Counted from the first letter of the stretch, positions 1 through 7,527 are shown. The stretch: 8,306 bases of DNA from a bacterium (GCA_030592025.1 JAUUZX010000041.1:1-8306), one strand, 5' to 3'. Notes: generated from the sequence alone by a model not told the origin. Made by a program: numbers and translations.

Positions 1-271
1 AGCTGTTGGCCAGGCTGAGCATGGGACGGCTGTGGGGCGCGTTGGGGAAACGGGCATCGGTGTCCGAACCGGGCAGGTCGGCGACGTCGGCCAGGTCCGG
101 GTGGGTCGATTCCAGCTGCCGCAACTCCCGTTCGAGGGCGTCGAACTCGGCGTCGGTCAGCTCGGGGGCGGCTTGCCGGTGGTACAGCTCGTTGTGGCGC
201 GCGATTTCCCCGCGCAGGCGGGCTATCTCCGCCCGGGCGTCGACCTGATCGTCCTGACCATCCTGAGCCAT
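1..271 (-). CDS. ligA: NAD-dependent DNA ligase LigA, N-terminal fragment (runs off window)
   Basis: The first 90 codons are visible, from ATG at 271 to the window edge with no stop. LigA seals nicks in duplex DNA in the cytoplasm using NAD+, in replication and repair. The visible part is domain Ia, which binds the NMN half of NAD+. ELYH (residues 28-31) matches the family Tyr-His pair (Y22/H23 in E. coli), and TDAEFD (39-44) matches the DAEYD block with Asp at 40 and 44. RPMLSLANS (82-90) is the conserved family segment leading toward the adenylation domain. The family usually has about 670 residues, so most of the gene lies outside. Residue 43 is Phe where E. coli has Tyr35, a conservative change. 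The start is fixed by GGAG four bases upstream and by domain Ia beginning soon after. It lies 49 nt after the Omp85-family gene on the same strand. A housekeeping gene here may simply be a neighbour. Confidence 0.93.
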   Translation of the reverse strand, partial: MAQDGQDDQVDARAEIARLRGEIARHNELYHRQAAPELTDAEFDALERELRQLESTHPDLADVADLPGSDTDARFPNAPHSRPMLSLANS

Positions 272-275
272 AGTT

Positions 276-279
276 CTCC
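276..279 (-). promoter_or_regulatory. Shine-Dalgarno site of ligA
   Basis: On the minus strand the sequence reads GGAG-AACT-ATG, a four-base spacer that is slightly short. The two G bases at 279-278 are also the end of the 3' arm of the hairpin at 278-296, so folding would partly hide the site. Confidence 0.6.
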
Positions 280-296
280 GGGCGGTCGCCACCCGG
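278..296 (-). repeat. Hairpin overlapping the ligA ribosome binding site
   Basis: Read on the minus strand, CCGGGTGGCGACCGCCCGG folds into an 8-bp stem (seven Watson-Crick pairs and one G-U) with a CGA triloop. It sits in the 49-nt gap (272-320) between the Omp85-family stop and the ligA start and overlaps the ligA Shine-Dalgarno. No T-run follows, so it is not a classic intrinsic terminator. It may damp ligA translation or may be a by-product of high GC. I see no convincing promoter in the gap. Confidence 0.45.
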
Positions 297-320
297 GTCT
301 TGTTGCCTGGGGACCGCCGA

Positions 321-2219
321 TCAGAAGGATTCCAACAGCGTGACGTGCAGCTTGGCCAGATCGAAGTCCACGGTGCCGGGGAACCCCACGGCCAGGGAGA
401 TGTCCCCCGCGGCGGTGCGGGCCAGGATACCCAACCCGTAACCCCGGGGCCACCCCTCGCGCCGGGCGAGCCGGGCGCTCTCGTCGAGGAGCGTTTCGCG
501 GACCGTGACGTCAAAATACCCCACGTCGAAGAAGGTGTAAAGCCGCGAGCCCCGCGGTGGTCCGACCCGCAATTCGATCCCGCCCCAGGCGGTGCGGGTG
601 CCGTGGAATTCGTCCTCCCGGTAGCCCCGCAGGGAGGCCGCGCCGCCAAAGCGGAACTGCTCGGCCAAGGGGGCCTCACCCTCGCTCCCGTCGAGCTGGC
701 GGAAGGAGGCGCGGCCGAAGAAACCCAGGTCGCTCCCGAAGCGCCACTCGCCGGCCACGTCCACCTCGAAGATGCGCTGGGTGACCGCCTCGCCCAGGCT
801 CGCACCCACCGCCGCGTCCACGTCCTCGGTGTCGGGCCTGAGGCGGCTCCCCCGCCTGGCCTCCTCGACGGCGAACAGCCCCTCCCATCCGCTACGGGTC
901 CGGTCGCCCCGTCGGTGGAGCACCGCCGCCCGGGCCCGGGTGCGGGACGTGCTCTCCAGCTGGCCTGTCGGGTAGGTGGACCGGTCCCAGCCCAGGCCGA
1001 ACTCCACGCCCCACATGGCCACCACCGGCAGACGCCAGCGATTGTCCAGGCGGAAGCGGGTGTAGCTGCCCCGCTGCACCTCACTGTCCACGGCCACGTC
1101 CGTGTCCAGTGGCGTGTTGAACACGAGGGGCTCGAGGTACTTGAAACCGAAGCGCGACTTGCGGTCACCGTCGTCCCGCCAGCCGATGGACAGCGCACGT
1201 CCCGTGCCGGCCATGTTGGGCAGGCTGAGATCCACCTGGCCGCTGAGTCGGTTGCCGCCCTCCTCGCCGCGGCTCAGGCCGAGCACAACCTGGGCCCGGT
1301 TGGGGCTGGGCTGCATGACGAGGGGCAGATGGACGCCGACCGTGTCCTCGGTCGTGGTCAGGTGCACCAGGGGCTCGCCCACCACGGCGTACAGTTCCCG
1401 GGCCAGCAACCGATCCCGCGCCCGGGCCAGGTCGGATTCCCGGAACAGGTCCCCCGTGCGGAGCCCCGAGGTACGCACGGCGAAGTCGGAACCCCGGCCC
1501 CCGGGCAGGCTGGTGGTGATCGGGCCGAGCCGGGCGCCCTCGCCCACGAAGAGCGTCGCGGTCAGGTCGACGGTGTGGGCCACCGAGTCCGGCGTGACCA
1601 TGCGCATCACCCAACGGGGCCAGGGGCGCCCGGCCTCCGCCGCACCGGCCAGGACCTCGTTGACCCCCCGCTCCAGTTCGGACGCGTCATAGCGATCACC
1701 CGGCCGCGGCAGCCACGTGCCCAGGAGGTGCTCGCGGCCCGGAAAGTCTCCCCCGTCCACGGTGAAGGCGCCGATGGTCCAGGCCGGGCCCGGGTCCACC
1801 ACCAGGGTGTCGGGCCGCGACCCGTCACCCCCAACGGCGAGGGCCACGATCACCTGCACCGAGAGGTGGCCCCGGACCCGCCAGCGGTCGGCCAGTCGGC
1901 CGGCGATGAGCCGCACCACGACGGTGGAGTCGTCCGCGGCCCCCCGGGCCAGAGCCAGCAGTTCCCCGGTGAATCCCTGCCAAGAGACCGAATCCGTTTC
2001 CGCCGGCGCCACGACGATCCGCTCCGCCGGCGGCAGGGCCCGCAACCAACTGCCGTCGGCCCCCACCCAGGCGTCGAGGTGCCCCGTGGGGTCCGGCGCG
2101 GCCAGGCGCAGGACGGGGACCGGAGCGGCGGCGGCCGATGCTCCCACTGCGAGGAGCAGCAGCAGGCCCACCAGGGGCGCCGGTCTAGAAGCGCGCGGTG
2201 GTTTCCAGCCTGACATCAT
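321..2219 (-). CDS. Omp85-superfamily outer-membrane protein (BamA/TamA-like, POTRA plus barrel)
   Basis: This 632-residue protein should be a POTRA-barrel protein of the outer membrane, the family that inserts or exports other outer-membrane proteins. A signal peptide has basic residues at 6-12, a Leu-rich core at 16-26 and an Ala-rich cleavage region near 29-32. Periplasmic POTRA-like units follow: about 147-226 and 228-305 are fairly clear (basic core pattern, PGDRY at 173-177), and a degenerate one is at about 70-146. The rest is beta-barrel. YLEPLVFNTPL (361-371) matches an early barrel strand of the family, and FRFGGAASLRGYRE (522-535) is the diagnostic loop-6 motif. The chain ends in Phe. 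Three POTRAs and this length are closer to TamA (about 577 aa) than to BamA (about 800 aa with five POTRAs), but no TamB is visible. The start is set by AGGAGG seven bases upstream, and ATG at 2216 is the alternative. It overlaps the preceding gene by 35 bases, implying coupled synthesis with the large candidate outer-membrane protein. Confidence 0.9.
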   Translation of the reverse strand: MMSGWKPPRASRPAPLVGLLLLLAVGASAAAAPVPVLRLAAPDPTGHLDAWVGADGSWLRALPPAERIVVAPAETDSVSWQGFTGELLALARGAADDSTVVVRLIAGRLADRWRVRGHLSVQVIVALAVGGDGSRPDTLVVDPGPAWTIGAFTVDGGDFPGREHLLGTWLPRPGDRYDASELERGVNEVLAGAAEAGRPWPRWVMRMVTPDSVAHTVDLTATLFVGEGARLGPITTSLPGGRGSDFAVRTSGLRTGDLFRESDLARARDRLLARELYAVVGEPLVHLTTTEDTVGVHLPLVMQPSPNRAQVVLGLSRGEEGGNRLSGQVDLSLPNMAGTGRALSIGWRDDGDRKSRFGFKYLEPLVFNTPLDTDVAVDSEVQRGSYTRFRLDNRWRLPVVAMWGVEFGLGWDRSTYPTGQLESTSRTRARAAVLHRRGDRTRSGWEGLFAVEEARRGSRLRPDTEDVDAAVGASLGEAVTQRIFEVDVAGEWRFGSDLGFFGRASFRQLDGSEGEAPLAEQFRFGGAASLRGYREDEFHGTRTAWGGIELRVGPPRGSRLYTFFDVGYFDVTVRETLLDESARLARREGWPRGYGLGILARTAAGDISLAVGFPGTVDFDLAKLHVTLLESF

Positions 2220-5200
2220 GCTGCCACCTCCTCTCGCCCTGCTTGCGGGTGAACCAGCTGGCGCTCACGGTCAGGTACTCGGTGGGCTCCCAGGCCAGCC
2301 GCAGGTTCGACTCGACGTTGCGCCCCGTCACGGGGTAGAACCAGGGTCGCACGCTGCCCGCCGGCTCGTCCGACGTCACCTCGCCCCAGCGGACGTCGGC
2401 CTGCACGGTGAGGTCCCCCAGGAAGCGGTGCCGCCCCGAGGGCCGCAGGGCCGACTCGGACTGGACGACCCCCGACACCTCGTCGCGGCGTTCGATGCGC
2501 TCCGCCTGGAGGCTCAGGCGCAGGTCCGCGGCGAGTCGCAGGTTCCAGGCCGCTTCGTAACGGCGCACGAGGGACTCGTAGCTGCGGCGGGAACTCGCCG
2601 CGCTCTCCATGGTGAACCGGCGCTCGTCCTCCCGGACCCATCGCAGCCGCACCGACGAGACCCTGGACACCGTGATGTTCCCCGTCACCTGCAGGTTCCG
2701 GGTGTAGCGGTCCTCCGGGTCCGACGAGAACTGCCGGTCCCGGGACTGGCGGAAGTCGTAGATCCCCCGCAGGTCGACGGTCCGCAGGTGCTGCAGCAGG
2801 GTGAGTTCCTCCCGGAAGGTGACGTCCGCCAGCACGGCGTTTTCCCGGTCGAAGAGCACCGCCGGGTTCAGGGCCAGGAGCTTGCCGACCTCTTCGGTGG
2901 TGCTCCGTCCCTCGACCTGGGCCACGGTGAGGGACGACCAGGCGCCGTACCACTGGTCCGCTCCCAGGAACTTGAAGCCCTGGCGCCAATGGAGGTCGAC
3001 CTCCACGGCCGTGGTGGCCAGGAGGCTGTCCGTCCCCGCCAGGATGAGATCGTGGTCCCCCTGCTCCGGGCCCACGTACTGCCCGTCGCGGTTGTAGTCC
3101 CCCTGCCCCTCGCCCACGAAGACGATCTGGCGATCCCGCACCTCGGAGCGGCTGTTGTCGACCCGGTAGCCCAGGGACCAGTCGCTGGCCGAACGGTCCC
3201 ACACCCCCGCCAGGTTGACCCGGGCGAGTCGCGTCGATTCCTCCGCCATGTCCGGGCGCCGGATGCGGCGCAGGGTGCCCTCGCACACCAGGCGCATGCC
3301 GGCCACGCGACCCGTCGAGACCCGGCCCGTGGTGGTGCGGGAATCGCGTTCGTTGCGCCAGGCGCCCGCCCGCAGGGAGTCGGCCCGGCCGCGCTTGAAT
3401 TCGGCCCGCCAATCGAAGGCCCGGCCCGACGCCGCCGCCAGGGCCGTGCTCCACTCCTCGTAACGGGCGCCGGCGGCCCGGTCCCCGGTCAGCGCGTCGT
3501 CCTGCCATTCCCGTTGCTGGTAGCGCGCCTCCGGCACCACGGGACCGACACGCCAGGCGACCCGGTGCCGCTGGAAGTGCCGCTCGATGTCCAGGGGATC
3601 GACGGAGTCCTCGGCGCGGGCCCTCTGCCACAGGTGCTCGCCCCGTCCACCGGCCAGTTCCCAGCGCCCTTCGCCGGCGGTTTGGGTCGCGGTCACCGAG
3701 GTGCCGTGCACCAGTTTGCCCCCCCGTCCCACCAGGGCGATGCGCCCGCCGCCGCTCCCCGTCTGCCAGCGCCCACGCAGACCCGATTCCCGCTCGCCCT
3801 CCTCGAGGAACCCCTCGCGGCGGGCCCGGTCCGCCAGGCCCCACGCGTCGTAGTCGAAGACGTTGCGCGAGAGCTGGAAGCCCCGGAAGCTGGCCTGCCG
3901 CGCGGTGTAGAAACCGTCACCGTCAACCTGACCGCCCAGCAGGAAGGGGCGTTTCGCCACGGTGGCCGTCACCAGCGTGGCCTGCCCGGGGTTGTCGTCG
4001 TCGTCAAGGGTCGACAGCAGGTTCAGGTCGTGGTTCGAGACGTCCCACTCGGCCCCCAGGTGGACCCCCGCCGTGTCGCCCAGGCTCGCGGTCATGGTCA
4101 TGACCGAGCGGGATTCGGGCATGGCCAGGGGCCGCCCGATGCGGTAGTCGCCGACGCCGTCGCCCACGTGTTTGAAGACGCGTTCGCCGGTCTCGGTGAT
4201 GCGGTCGAGGGTGTAGTCCCCCTTGCCCGACCCGGTCCAGTACAGGTTCAGGTTCCAGTCGCCGCCGTCCGGGTTGTGGACGTAGACCACCTTGCCGTCC
4301 TCCAGGGCCTGGTCGTAGGCCCCCTCACCGGTCGCGACCTGGCTGGCGCCGCTGGCCACCGCCTGCAGCGGGTTGTCGCCTGCGGCCCCCAGGATCGCCT
4401 GATCTCCATCGTCCAACTCGCCTGTGCGCAATCGGTTGGAATCATCCTTCTCACGTATGACGCGAACGCCGAAATCGCCCTCGATGTCGAACACCGGCAG
4501 CGTGAAGCCCGTACCTGCGCCCCCGCCCACGACGGTGCGGCCGTAGGGCCCCTCACCCTCCTCGTACTCGATGACGATGGTGGACTCGGCGGTGATGAGA
4601 CGGCGGTACGTGAAGCTGACGGTGCCGGCCACGTAGTCGATGACGTAGTCCCGGTCGGCCCCCCTGGTGAGGACCTGCCCGTCGAGGGTCACCCGCTCCG
4701 AGCCCGCCACCACGAAGATGTTGCCGACCCCACTGCTGCCGGCCAGGTAGTAGGGACCCTGATTGGCCTCCTGGCCGCGAATCTGCAGGGTGCCGTAGAG
4801 GCCGCGTGGGGAGCCGGCCAGGGCCTCGACCCGGCCGCGCCCCGGCGTCACCTCGGCGGTCACGCCCTGAAGCTTGCGCCGGTAGTCGCCGAACCGCGTG
4901 CCCCGACGCTCGGCCACGAAGTCGCCCAGGGTGGCTGACCACGACCGGCTCCGCAGCTCGATGAGCACCTTGTCGATGTCCCGGAGTTCCTCGGTGTTGC
5001 CCTCGGGCACCACCGGCAGGTTGTCGTCGGACAGGAACGCCCGCACGGTGATGTCCTCGGTGAGCTGCCCGGCGATGTTCAGACGCAGATTCTGGTCGAC
5101 GGTGAGCTCCCGGCGGGAGCCCGAGGCCACCTGCACCGTCTTCGAACCGCTCACCTGGAGATTGTTGGCCCGGGGCGCGAGGACCGGGGATGTCGGAGCC

Positions 5201-5610
5201 GCCACTGACGGCCCCTGGAGATCGCTGGACAGCGCCGGGCCCGTGACGACCCGGCGCAGATCGATGCGCGGGGTCACCGGCACGGGCAGGAAGCGGTAGG
5301 ACACCACGACCACGGCCCGATCGCCGCCGGGGCCCGCCGTCGCCCGACGCCACGGGCGCAGGGGCACGATGACCCCGCTGCGCGCCCGCACCCGGAAGTC
5401 GTCGCCACGGGTCCAGGGGCAACCGTCGACACTCACGGTGACCGTCGCCGCGTCGATGTGGTTGTGGGACAGGGTCAGGAGCGCGCTGCCCGCGGGCACC
5501 ACATGGAACTCGCGCTCGCGGGGGCGGTCAGCGGCCTCGGCCGCCCGGGTCAGGCACAGGCCGGTCAGCAGCAGCAGGAGGAGCCCCCCACCCCGCGCAC
5601 GGCGCCGCAT
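2185..5610 (-). CDS. Large exported protein with SprA_N-like module, putative outer-membrane beta-barrel (1141 aa)
   Basis: I do not recognise a named gene. The signal peptide has Arg residues at 2-6, a Leu run at 10-15 and likely cleavage after AEA (24-26). Residues 35-110 form a small strand-rich domain. Residues 150-290 include DQNLRLNIAGQLTEDITV (172-189) and RDIDKVLIELRSRSWSATLG (210-229), typical of large FCB-group envelope proteins. Residues 297-350 (FVVAGSERVTLDGQVLTRG at 299-317, then YVIDYVAGTVSF and EYE) resemble the SprA_N module of SprA, the type IX secretion barrel. The motif GxGxGDY occurs at 460-466, 483-489 and 833-839, the last leading into an EF-hand-like loop. From about 505 onward alternating polar/hydrophobic stretches suggest many strands, and the chain ends ARF with a terminal Phe, as in outer-membrane barrels. 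At 1141 aa it is far shorter than SprA (over 2000 aa). The start at 5610 forms TAATG with the lipoprotein stop. An open frame runs further upstream, but the signal peptide begins here. Cargo, partner or translocon role is inference. Confidence 0.8.
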   Translation of the reverse strand: MRRRARGGGLLLLLLTGLCLTRAAEAADRPREREFHVVPAGSALLTLSHNHIDAATVTVSVDGCPWTRGDDFRVRARSGVIVPLRPWRRATAGPGGDRAVVVVSYRFLPVPVTPRIDLRRVVTGPALSSDLQGPSVAAPTSPVLAPRANNLQVSGSKTVQVASGSRRELTVDQNLRLNIAGQLTEDITVRAFLSDDNLPVVPEGNTEELRDIDKVLIELRSRSWSATLGDFVAERRGTRFGDYRRKLQGVTAEVTPGRGRVEALAGSPRGLYGTLQIRGQEANQGPYYLAGSSGVGNIFVVAGSERVTLDGQVLTRGADRDYVIDYVAGTVSFTYRRLITAESTIVIEYEEGEGPYGRTVVGGGAGTGFTLPVFDIEGDFGVRVIREKDDSNRLRTGELDDGDQAILGAAGDNPLQAVASGASQVATGEGAYDQALEDGKVVYVHNPDGGDWNLNLYWTGSGKGDYTLDRITETGERVFKHVGDGVGDYRIGRPLAMPESRSVMTMTASLGDTAGVHLGAEWDVSNHDLNLLSTLDDDDNPGQATLVTATVAKRPFLLGGQVDGDGFYTARQASFRGFQLSRNVFDYDAWGLADRARREGFLEEGERESGLRGRWQTGSGGGRIALVGRGGKLVHGTSVTATQTAGEGRWELAGGRGEHLWQRARAEDSVDPLDIERHFQRHRVAWRVGPVVPEARYQQREWQDDALTGDRAAGARYEEWSTALAAASGRAFDWRAEFKRGRADSLRAGAWRNERDSRTTTGRVSTGRVAGMRLVCEGTLRRIRRPDMAEESTRLARVNLAGVWDRSASDWSLGYRVDNSRSEVRDRQIVFVGEGQGDYNRDGQYVGPEQGDHDLILAGTDSLLATTAVEVDLHWRQGFKFLGADQWYGAWSSLTVAQVEGRSTTEEVGKLLALNPAVLFDRENAVLADVTFREELTLLQHLRTVDLRGIYDFRQSRDRQFSSDPEDRYTRNLQVTGNITVSRVSSVRLRWVREDERRFTMESAASSRRSYESLVRRYEAAWNLRLAADLRLSLQAERIERRDEVSGVVQSESALRPSGRHRFLGDLTVQADVRWGEVTSDEPAGSVRPWFYPVTGRNVESNLRLAWEPTEYLTVSASWFTRKQGERRWQHDVRLETTARF
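2226..2233 (-). promoter_or_regulatory. Strong Shine-Dalgarno site of the Omp85-family gene
   Basis: The minus strand reads GAGGAGGT, with seven bases between AGGAGG and ATG at 2219. It lies inside the last codons of the upstream large gene. It favours the first of two adjacent ATG codons. It is the strongest ribosome site in the window, so this protein can probably be initiated independently as well as by coupling. Confidence 0.75.
3064..3099 (-). other. EF-hand-like calcium-binding loop within the large protein
   Basis: Residues 838-849 read DYNRDGQYVGPE. Positions 1, 3, 5, 6 and 12 of a canonical EF-hand loop (D, D/N, D, G, E) all match. Position 8, normally Ile, Leu or Val, is Tyr. It follows directly on the third GxGxGDY motif. 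No flanking helices are apparent, so this would be a stand-alone Dx[DN]xDG loop of the kind found in extracellular proteins. Confidence 0.4.
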
Positions 5611-6629
5611 TATTCGTAGACGATCCGGTAGATGAGCACCGCCGACCGCATGCGGTCCGTCACCGCCAAACGGTTGTCCGGCCCCACGGCCACGTCCACC
5701 GGGCCCTCCAGGATGCCGGCCACGGGGAACTCTTCGCCGGACGAGAAAAGGAGGCGCTGCCGTCGGTCCAGCACGTGGACCCGTCCCGAGCCGGGATCGG
5801 CCACGAAGAGGTTGCCGAAGCGATCCGCGTCCAGACCCTGGGGCGCCCTGAAGGGGTTGCGCGGATCCAGGTCGCCGCCGACGACGTTCTCGAAGAAACC
5901 CAACCGGCCGTAGATGGCGAGGCGCTGGTTCCCCTGGTCCGTGGCGACGATCGAGCCGTCGGGCAGGAAAACGATGCCGCTGGGGTCGGTGAACTGGTCC
6001 TCGAAGACGCCGGGCTCGCCCAGGCGCATGGTGGGCTCGAGGAAGGTGTCCAGCAGGATCAGGTCCTGCTCCGCACGGTCGACGATGACCATGCGCCCGT
6101 CCCGGTCCACGGCGAAGGCGAAGGGATCGGCGTGCACCGCAGGATCGACATTGGCCACGTCGAGCACGCGATCGTGGTAGGTGCCGTTCAGGTCGAAGCG
6201 GTAGAGAGCCGCCGCCCCCCGGTCCAGGACGAGGACCTTGAACCCGTCGACGCCCACGTCCACCGGACGGTAGGGCCGCGCACCGGGGAGATCGAACTCG
6301 TACCAGCGCAGATTCCCCGAATCCAGCCCGTGGACCTTGCCCCGCTTCTCGTCGCAGACCACGAGGGTCCCGTCGTCGGTGTAGGTGCAGGCGGCCAACC
6401 CCTCGAAGGGGAAGTAGGCCTCCGCCGCCGTGTTCTCCCAGACGCGCAGGAATTCGAGGGCGACGGGGGTCGTCCCCTCGCGGGGCACGGCGGTCCGCGG
6501 TGACCTCACGCCATCGCCGGTGGCCGCGCTCACGGAGCACCCGGACAGGACTGCCAAGGCGGCCAGGTACGCCGCCGCAAGGACGCACGCCGCAAGGACG
6601 CACGCCCCTCGGGTCGTGCGCCGCTCCAT
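5610..6629 (-). CDS. NHL-repeat / beta-propeller lipoprotein
   Basis: This 339-residue protein is predicted to be a lipid-anchored beta-propeller facing the periplasm or the surface. The n-region is basic (RR at 3-4), then comes a long Ala/Leu/Val stretch and the lipobox LSGC (28-31), so Cys31 is the likely acylated residue. Blades follow as NHL-like repeats. The clearest are DPSGIVFLPDGSIVATDQGN (215-234), APQGLDADRFGNLFVADPGS (262-281) and GPVDVAVGPDNRLAVTDR (309-326). Weaker ones lie at about 75-105, 121-150 and 167-195, giving roughly six blades. Such propellers usually bind protein or carbohydrate; no catalytic motif is seen, and the ligand is unknown. The start at 6629 overlaps the upstream stop as TGATG, with GGAG six bases before it. 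The frame is open for 84 more codons upstream, but that would bury the lipobox and overlap the preceding gene. The stop overlaps the next start as TAATG. Confidence 0.87.
   Translation of the reverse strand: MERRTTRGACVLAACVLAAAYLAALAVLSGCSVSAATGDGVRSPRTAVPREGTTPVALEFLRVWENTAAEAYFPFEGLAACTYTDDGTLVVCDEKRGKVHGLDSGNLRWYEFDLPGARPYRPVDVGVDGFKVLVLDRGAAALYRFDLNGTYHDRVLDVANVDPAVHADPFAFAVDRDGRMVIVDRAEQDLILLDTFLEPTMRLGEPGVFEDQFTDPSGIVFLPDGSIVATDQGNQRLAIYGRLGFFENVVGGDLDPRNPFRAPQGLDADRFGNLFVADPGSGRVHVLDRRQRLLFSSGEEFPVAGILEGPVDVAVGPDNRLAVTDRMRSAVLIYRIVYE
6573..6606 (-). repeat. 15-bp tandem duplication in the lipoprotein signal peptide
   Basis: A 15-base unit (GCAAGGACGCACGCC on the plus strand) occurs twice head to tail, with the match extending to 34 bases at period 15. 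It is in frame and encodes ACVLA-ACVLA in the hydrophobic core (residues 9-18). This lengthens the core and adds a second Cys before the lipobox. Confidence 0.85.
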
Positions 6630-7522
6630 CAGAAGCTCCGCGACAGGGCGCACTGGGCTCCGGGATCCCGCCAGGACGGCAGCATCTTCACTTCGAGGTT
6701 CATGCCCAGAACCTCGGCATCCAGGACGCCGGGCTTGCTGCCCGCGCCAAGGACCGCGTCCACCACCGAAACGGCGCGGTTCACCACGGCGAACAGGATC
6801 ATGAAATCCCGCCGGTCGTAGGCGCTGTTGCCGTCGGCCCGCAGCTTCTGATAGCCCGTACGGCGGTCCACGTTGACCCACTGCCAGGTGTCACTGCCGG
6901 TGACCAGGGTCGGGAACGGTTCCTGGTTCGCCCGGGCCTCCCACAGGAGGAAGTCGTTGTAGGCGTCGCTGTCCATGTACTTGCCGAGGCCTTGCCAGTA
7001 GCGGTCGTCGTGGCTGCCGCTGGTGCCGGCGTAGAGGGCCGCCCACTCGTGGGACGAGTCCATGCGGTTGTCGCCCTGCTTGTCGAAGACGAAGTAGGCC
7101 GTCCAGATGCCCACCTCGATGCCCGCCATGAGGTAGGCCTTGGACCTCTGGCCGTTGACGAACTGGCCCGCGCCGGGCAGCAGTGCGGACAGGGCGCCGA
7201 CCTTGGCCTTCTCGCCCATGGTGGCCGAGCTGGCCCCATCGTCGCCGGGATCCCGGTCGGTGCCGCCGCTGCCGCCGATTTCCGGCCGGGGCTCGTCAAG
7301 ACCGTCGCCGCCGATCTGATCGAAGGCGCGCATCTCCCCCACTCCGATACCGTGCCAGGACCCCGTGGCCGCCGTGCCCAGCACCTCGCGCTCGGCGCGC
7401 AGGAGCGCACCGCCGCTGCCGGTGGCCCAAGCCGCGTCCGTCGGCAGGAGCAGCGTCAACACCAGCGCCGCCGCGAGGTAGCCACAGGTGGCGAGTCCTA
7501 CTGTGTTCTTGGTCGTCCTCAA
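6629..7522 (-). CDS. DUF5683-like envelope protein, paralogue B (TTG start)
   Basis: This is a 297-residue exported protein of unknown function. A signal peptide (Arg2, Lys5, hydrophobic core at 15-26, AWA at 31-33 as likely cleavage) is followed by a Gly/Asp-rich linker at about 58-100. Then comes a DUF5683-like core: ALSALLPGAGQFVNGQ (110-125) with a hydrophobic stretch at 129-146, and YDRRDFMILFAVVNRAV (235-251) plus VVDAVLGA. This arrangement, an LPGAGQxxNG turn and a late hydrophobic segment after an Arg-Asp pair, resembles DUF5683 proteins of Bacteroidota. The assignment is by motif only. The start is TTG at 7522, supported by GGGAGGG five bases upstream and by the signal peptide. No ATG or GTG lies in frame between the previous stop and this point. 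It is clearly related to the gene just upstream. Its stop overlaps the lipoprotein start by one base. Confidence 0.8.
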   Translation of the reverse strand: MRTTKNTVGLATCGYLAAALVLTLLLPTDAAWATGSGGALLRAEREVLGTAATGSWHGIGVGEMRAFDQIGGDGLDEPRPEIGGSGGTDRDPGDDGASSATMGEKAKVGALSALLPGAGQFVNGQRSKAYLMAGIEVGIWTAYFVFDKQGDNRMDSSHEWAALYAGTSGSHDDRYWQGLGKYMDSDAYNDFLLWEARANQEPFPTLVTGSDTWQWVNVDRRTGYQKLRADGNSAYDRRDFMILFAVVNRAVSVVDAVLGAGSKPGVLDAEVLGMNLEVKMLPSWRDPGAQCALSRSF

Positions 7523-7527
7523 GATGG

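Noticed and set aside
300..2213. Plus-strand open frame of 637 codons opposite the Omp85-family gene
   Set aside because: The translation is rich in Pro, Gly, Arg and His with no domain or signal, typical of an antisense shadow in GC-rich DNA; the minus-strand product has diagnostic motifs.
4089..4106. Inverted repeat CGGTCATG-GT-CATGACCG
   Set aside because: It lies inside the large gene and follows from the repeated Met-Thr codons at residues 504-507; nothing suggests an operator there.
1717..4938. Plus-strand open frame of 1073 codons opposite the large exported protein gene
   Set aside because: It straddles two well-supported minus-strand genes and has low-complexity composition and no recognisable fold; stop-poor GC-rich sequence explains its length.
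2185..5610. Calling the large protein a complete SprA
   Set aside because: It is about half the usual length and only one SprA_N-like module is clear.
6585..6596. Second lipobox LAAC at residues 12-15 of the propeller lipoprotein
   Set aside because: The hydrophobic core before it would be only about three residues; LSGC at 28-31 has a proper core. The match is a by-product of the tandem repeat.
5611..6603. Upstream extension of the large gene by 331 codons
   Set aside because: It would read the whole lipoprotein gene in another frame and yields Arg/Gly-rich nonsense; the signal peptide and TAATG junction place the start at 5610.
6630..6881. Upstream extension of the lipoprotein by 84 codons
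   Set aside because: It overlaps paralogue B and would bury the lipobox; TGATG and GGAG support the start at 6629.
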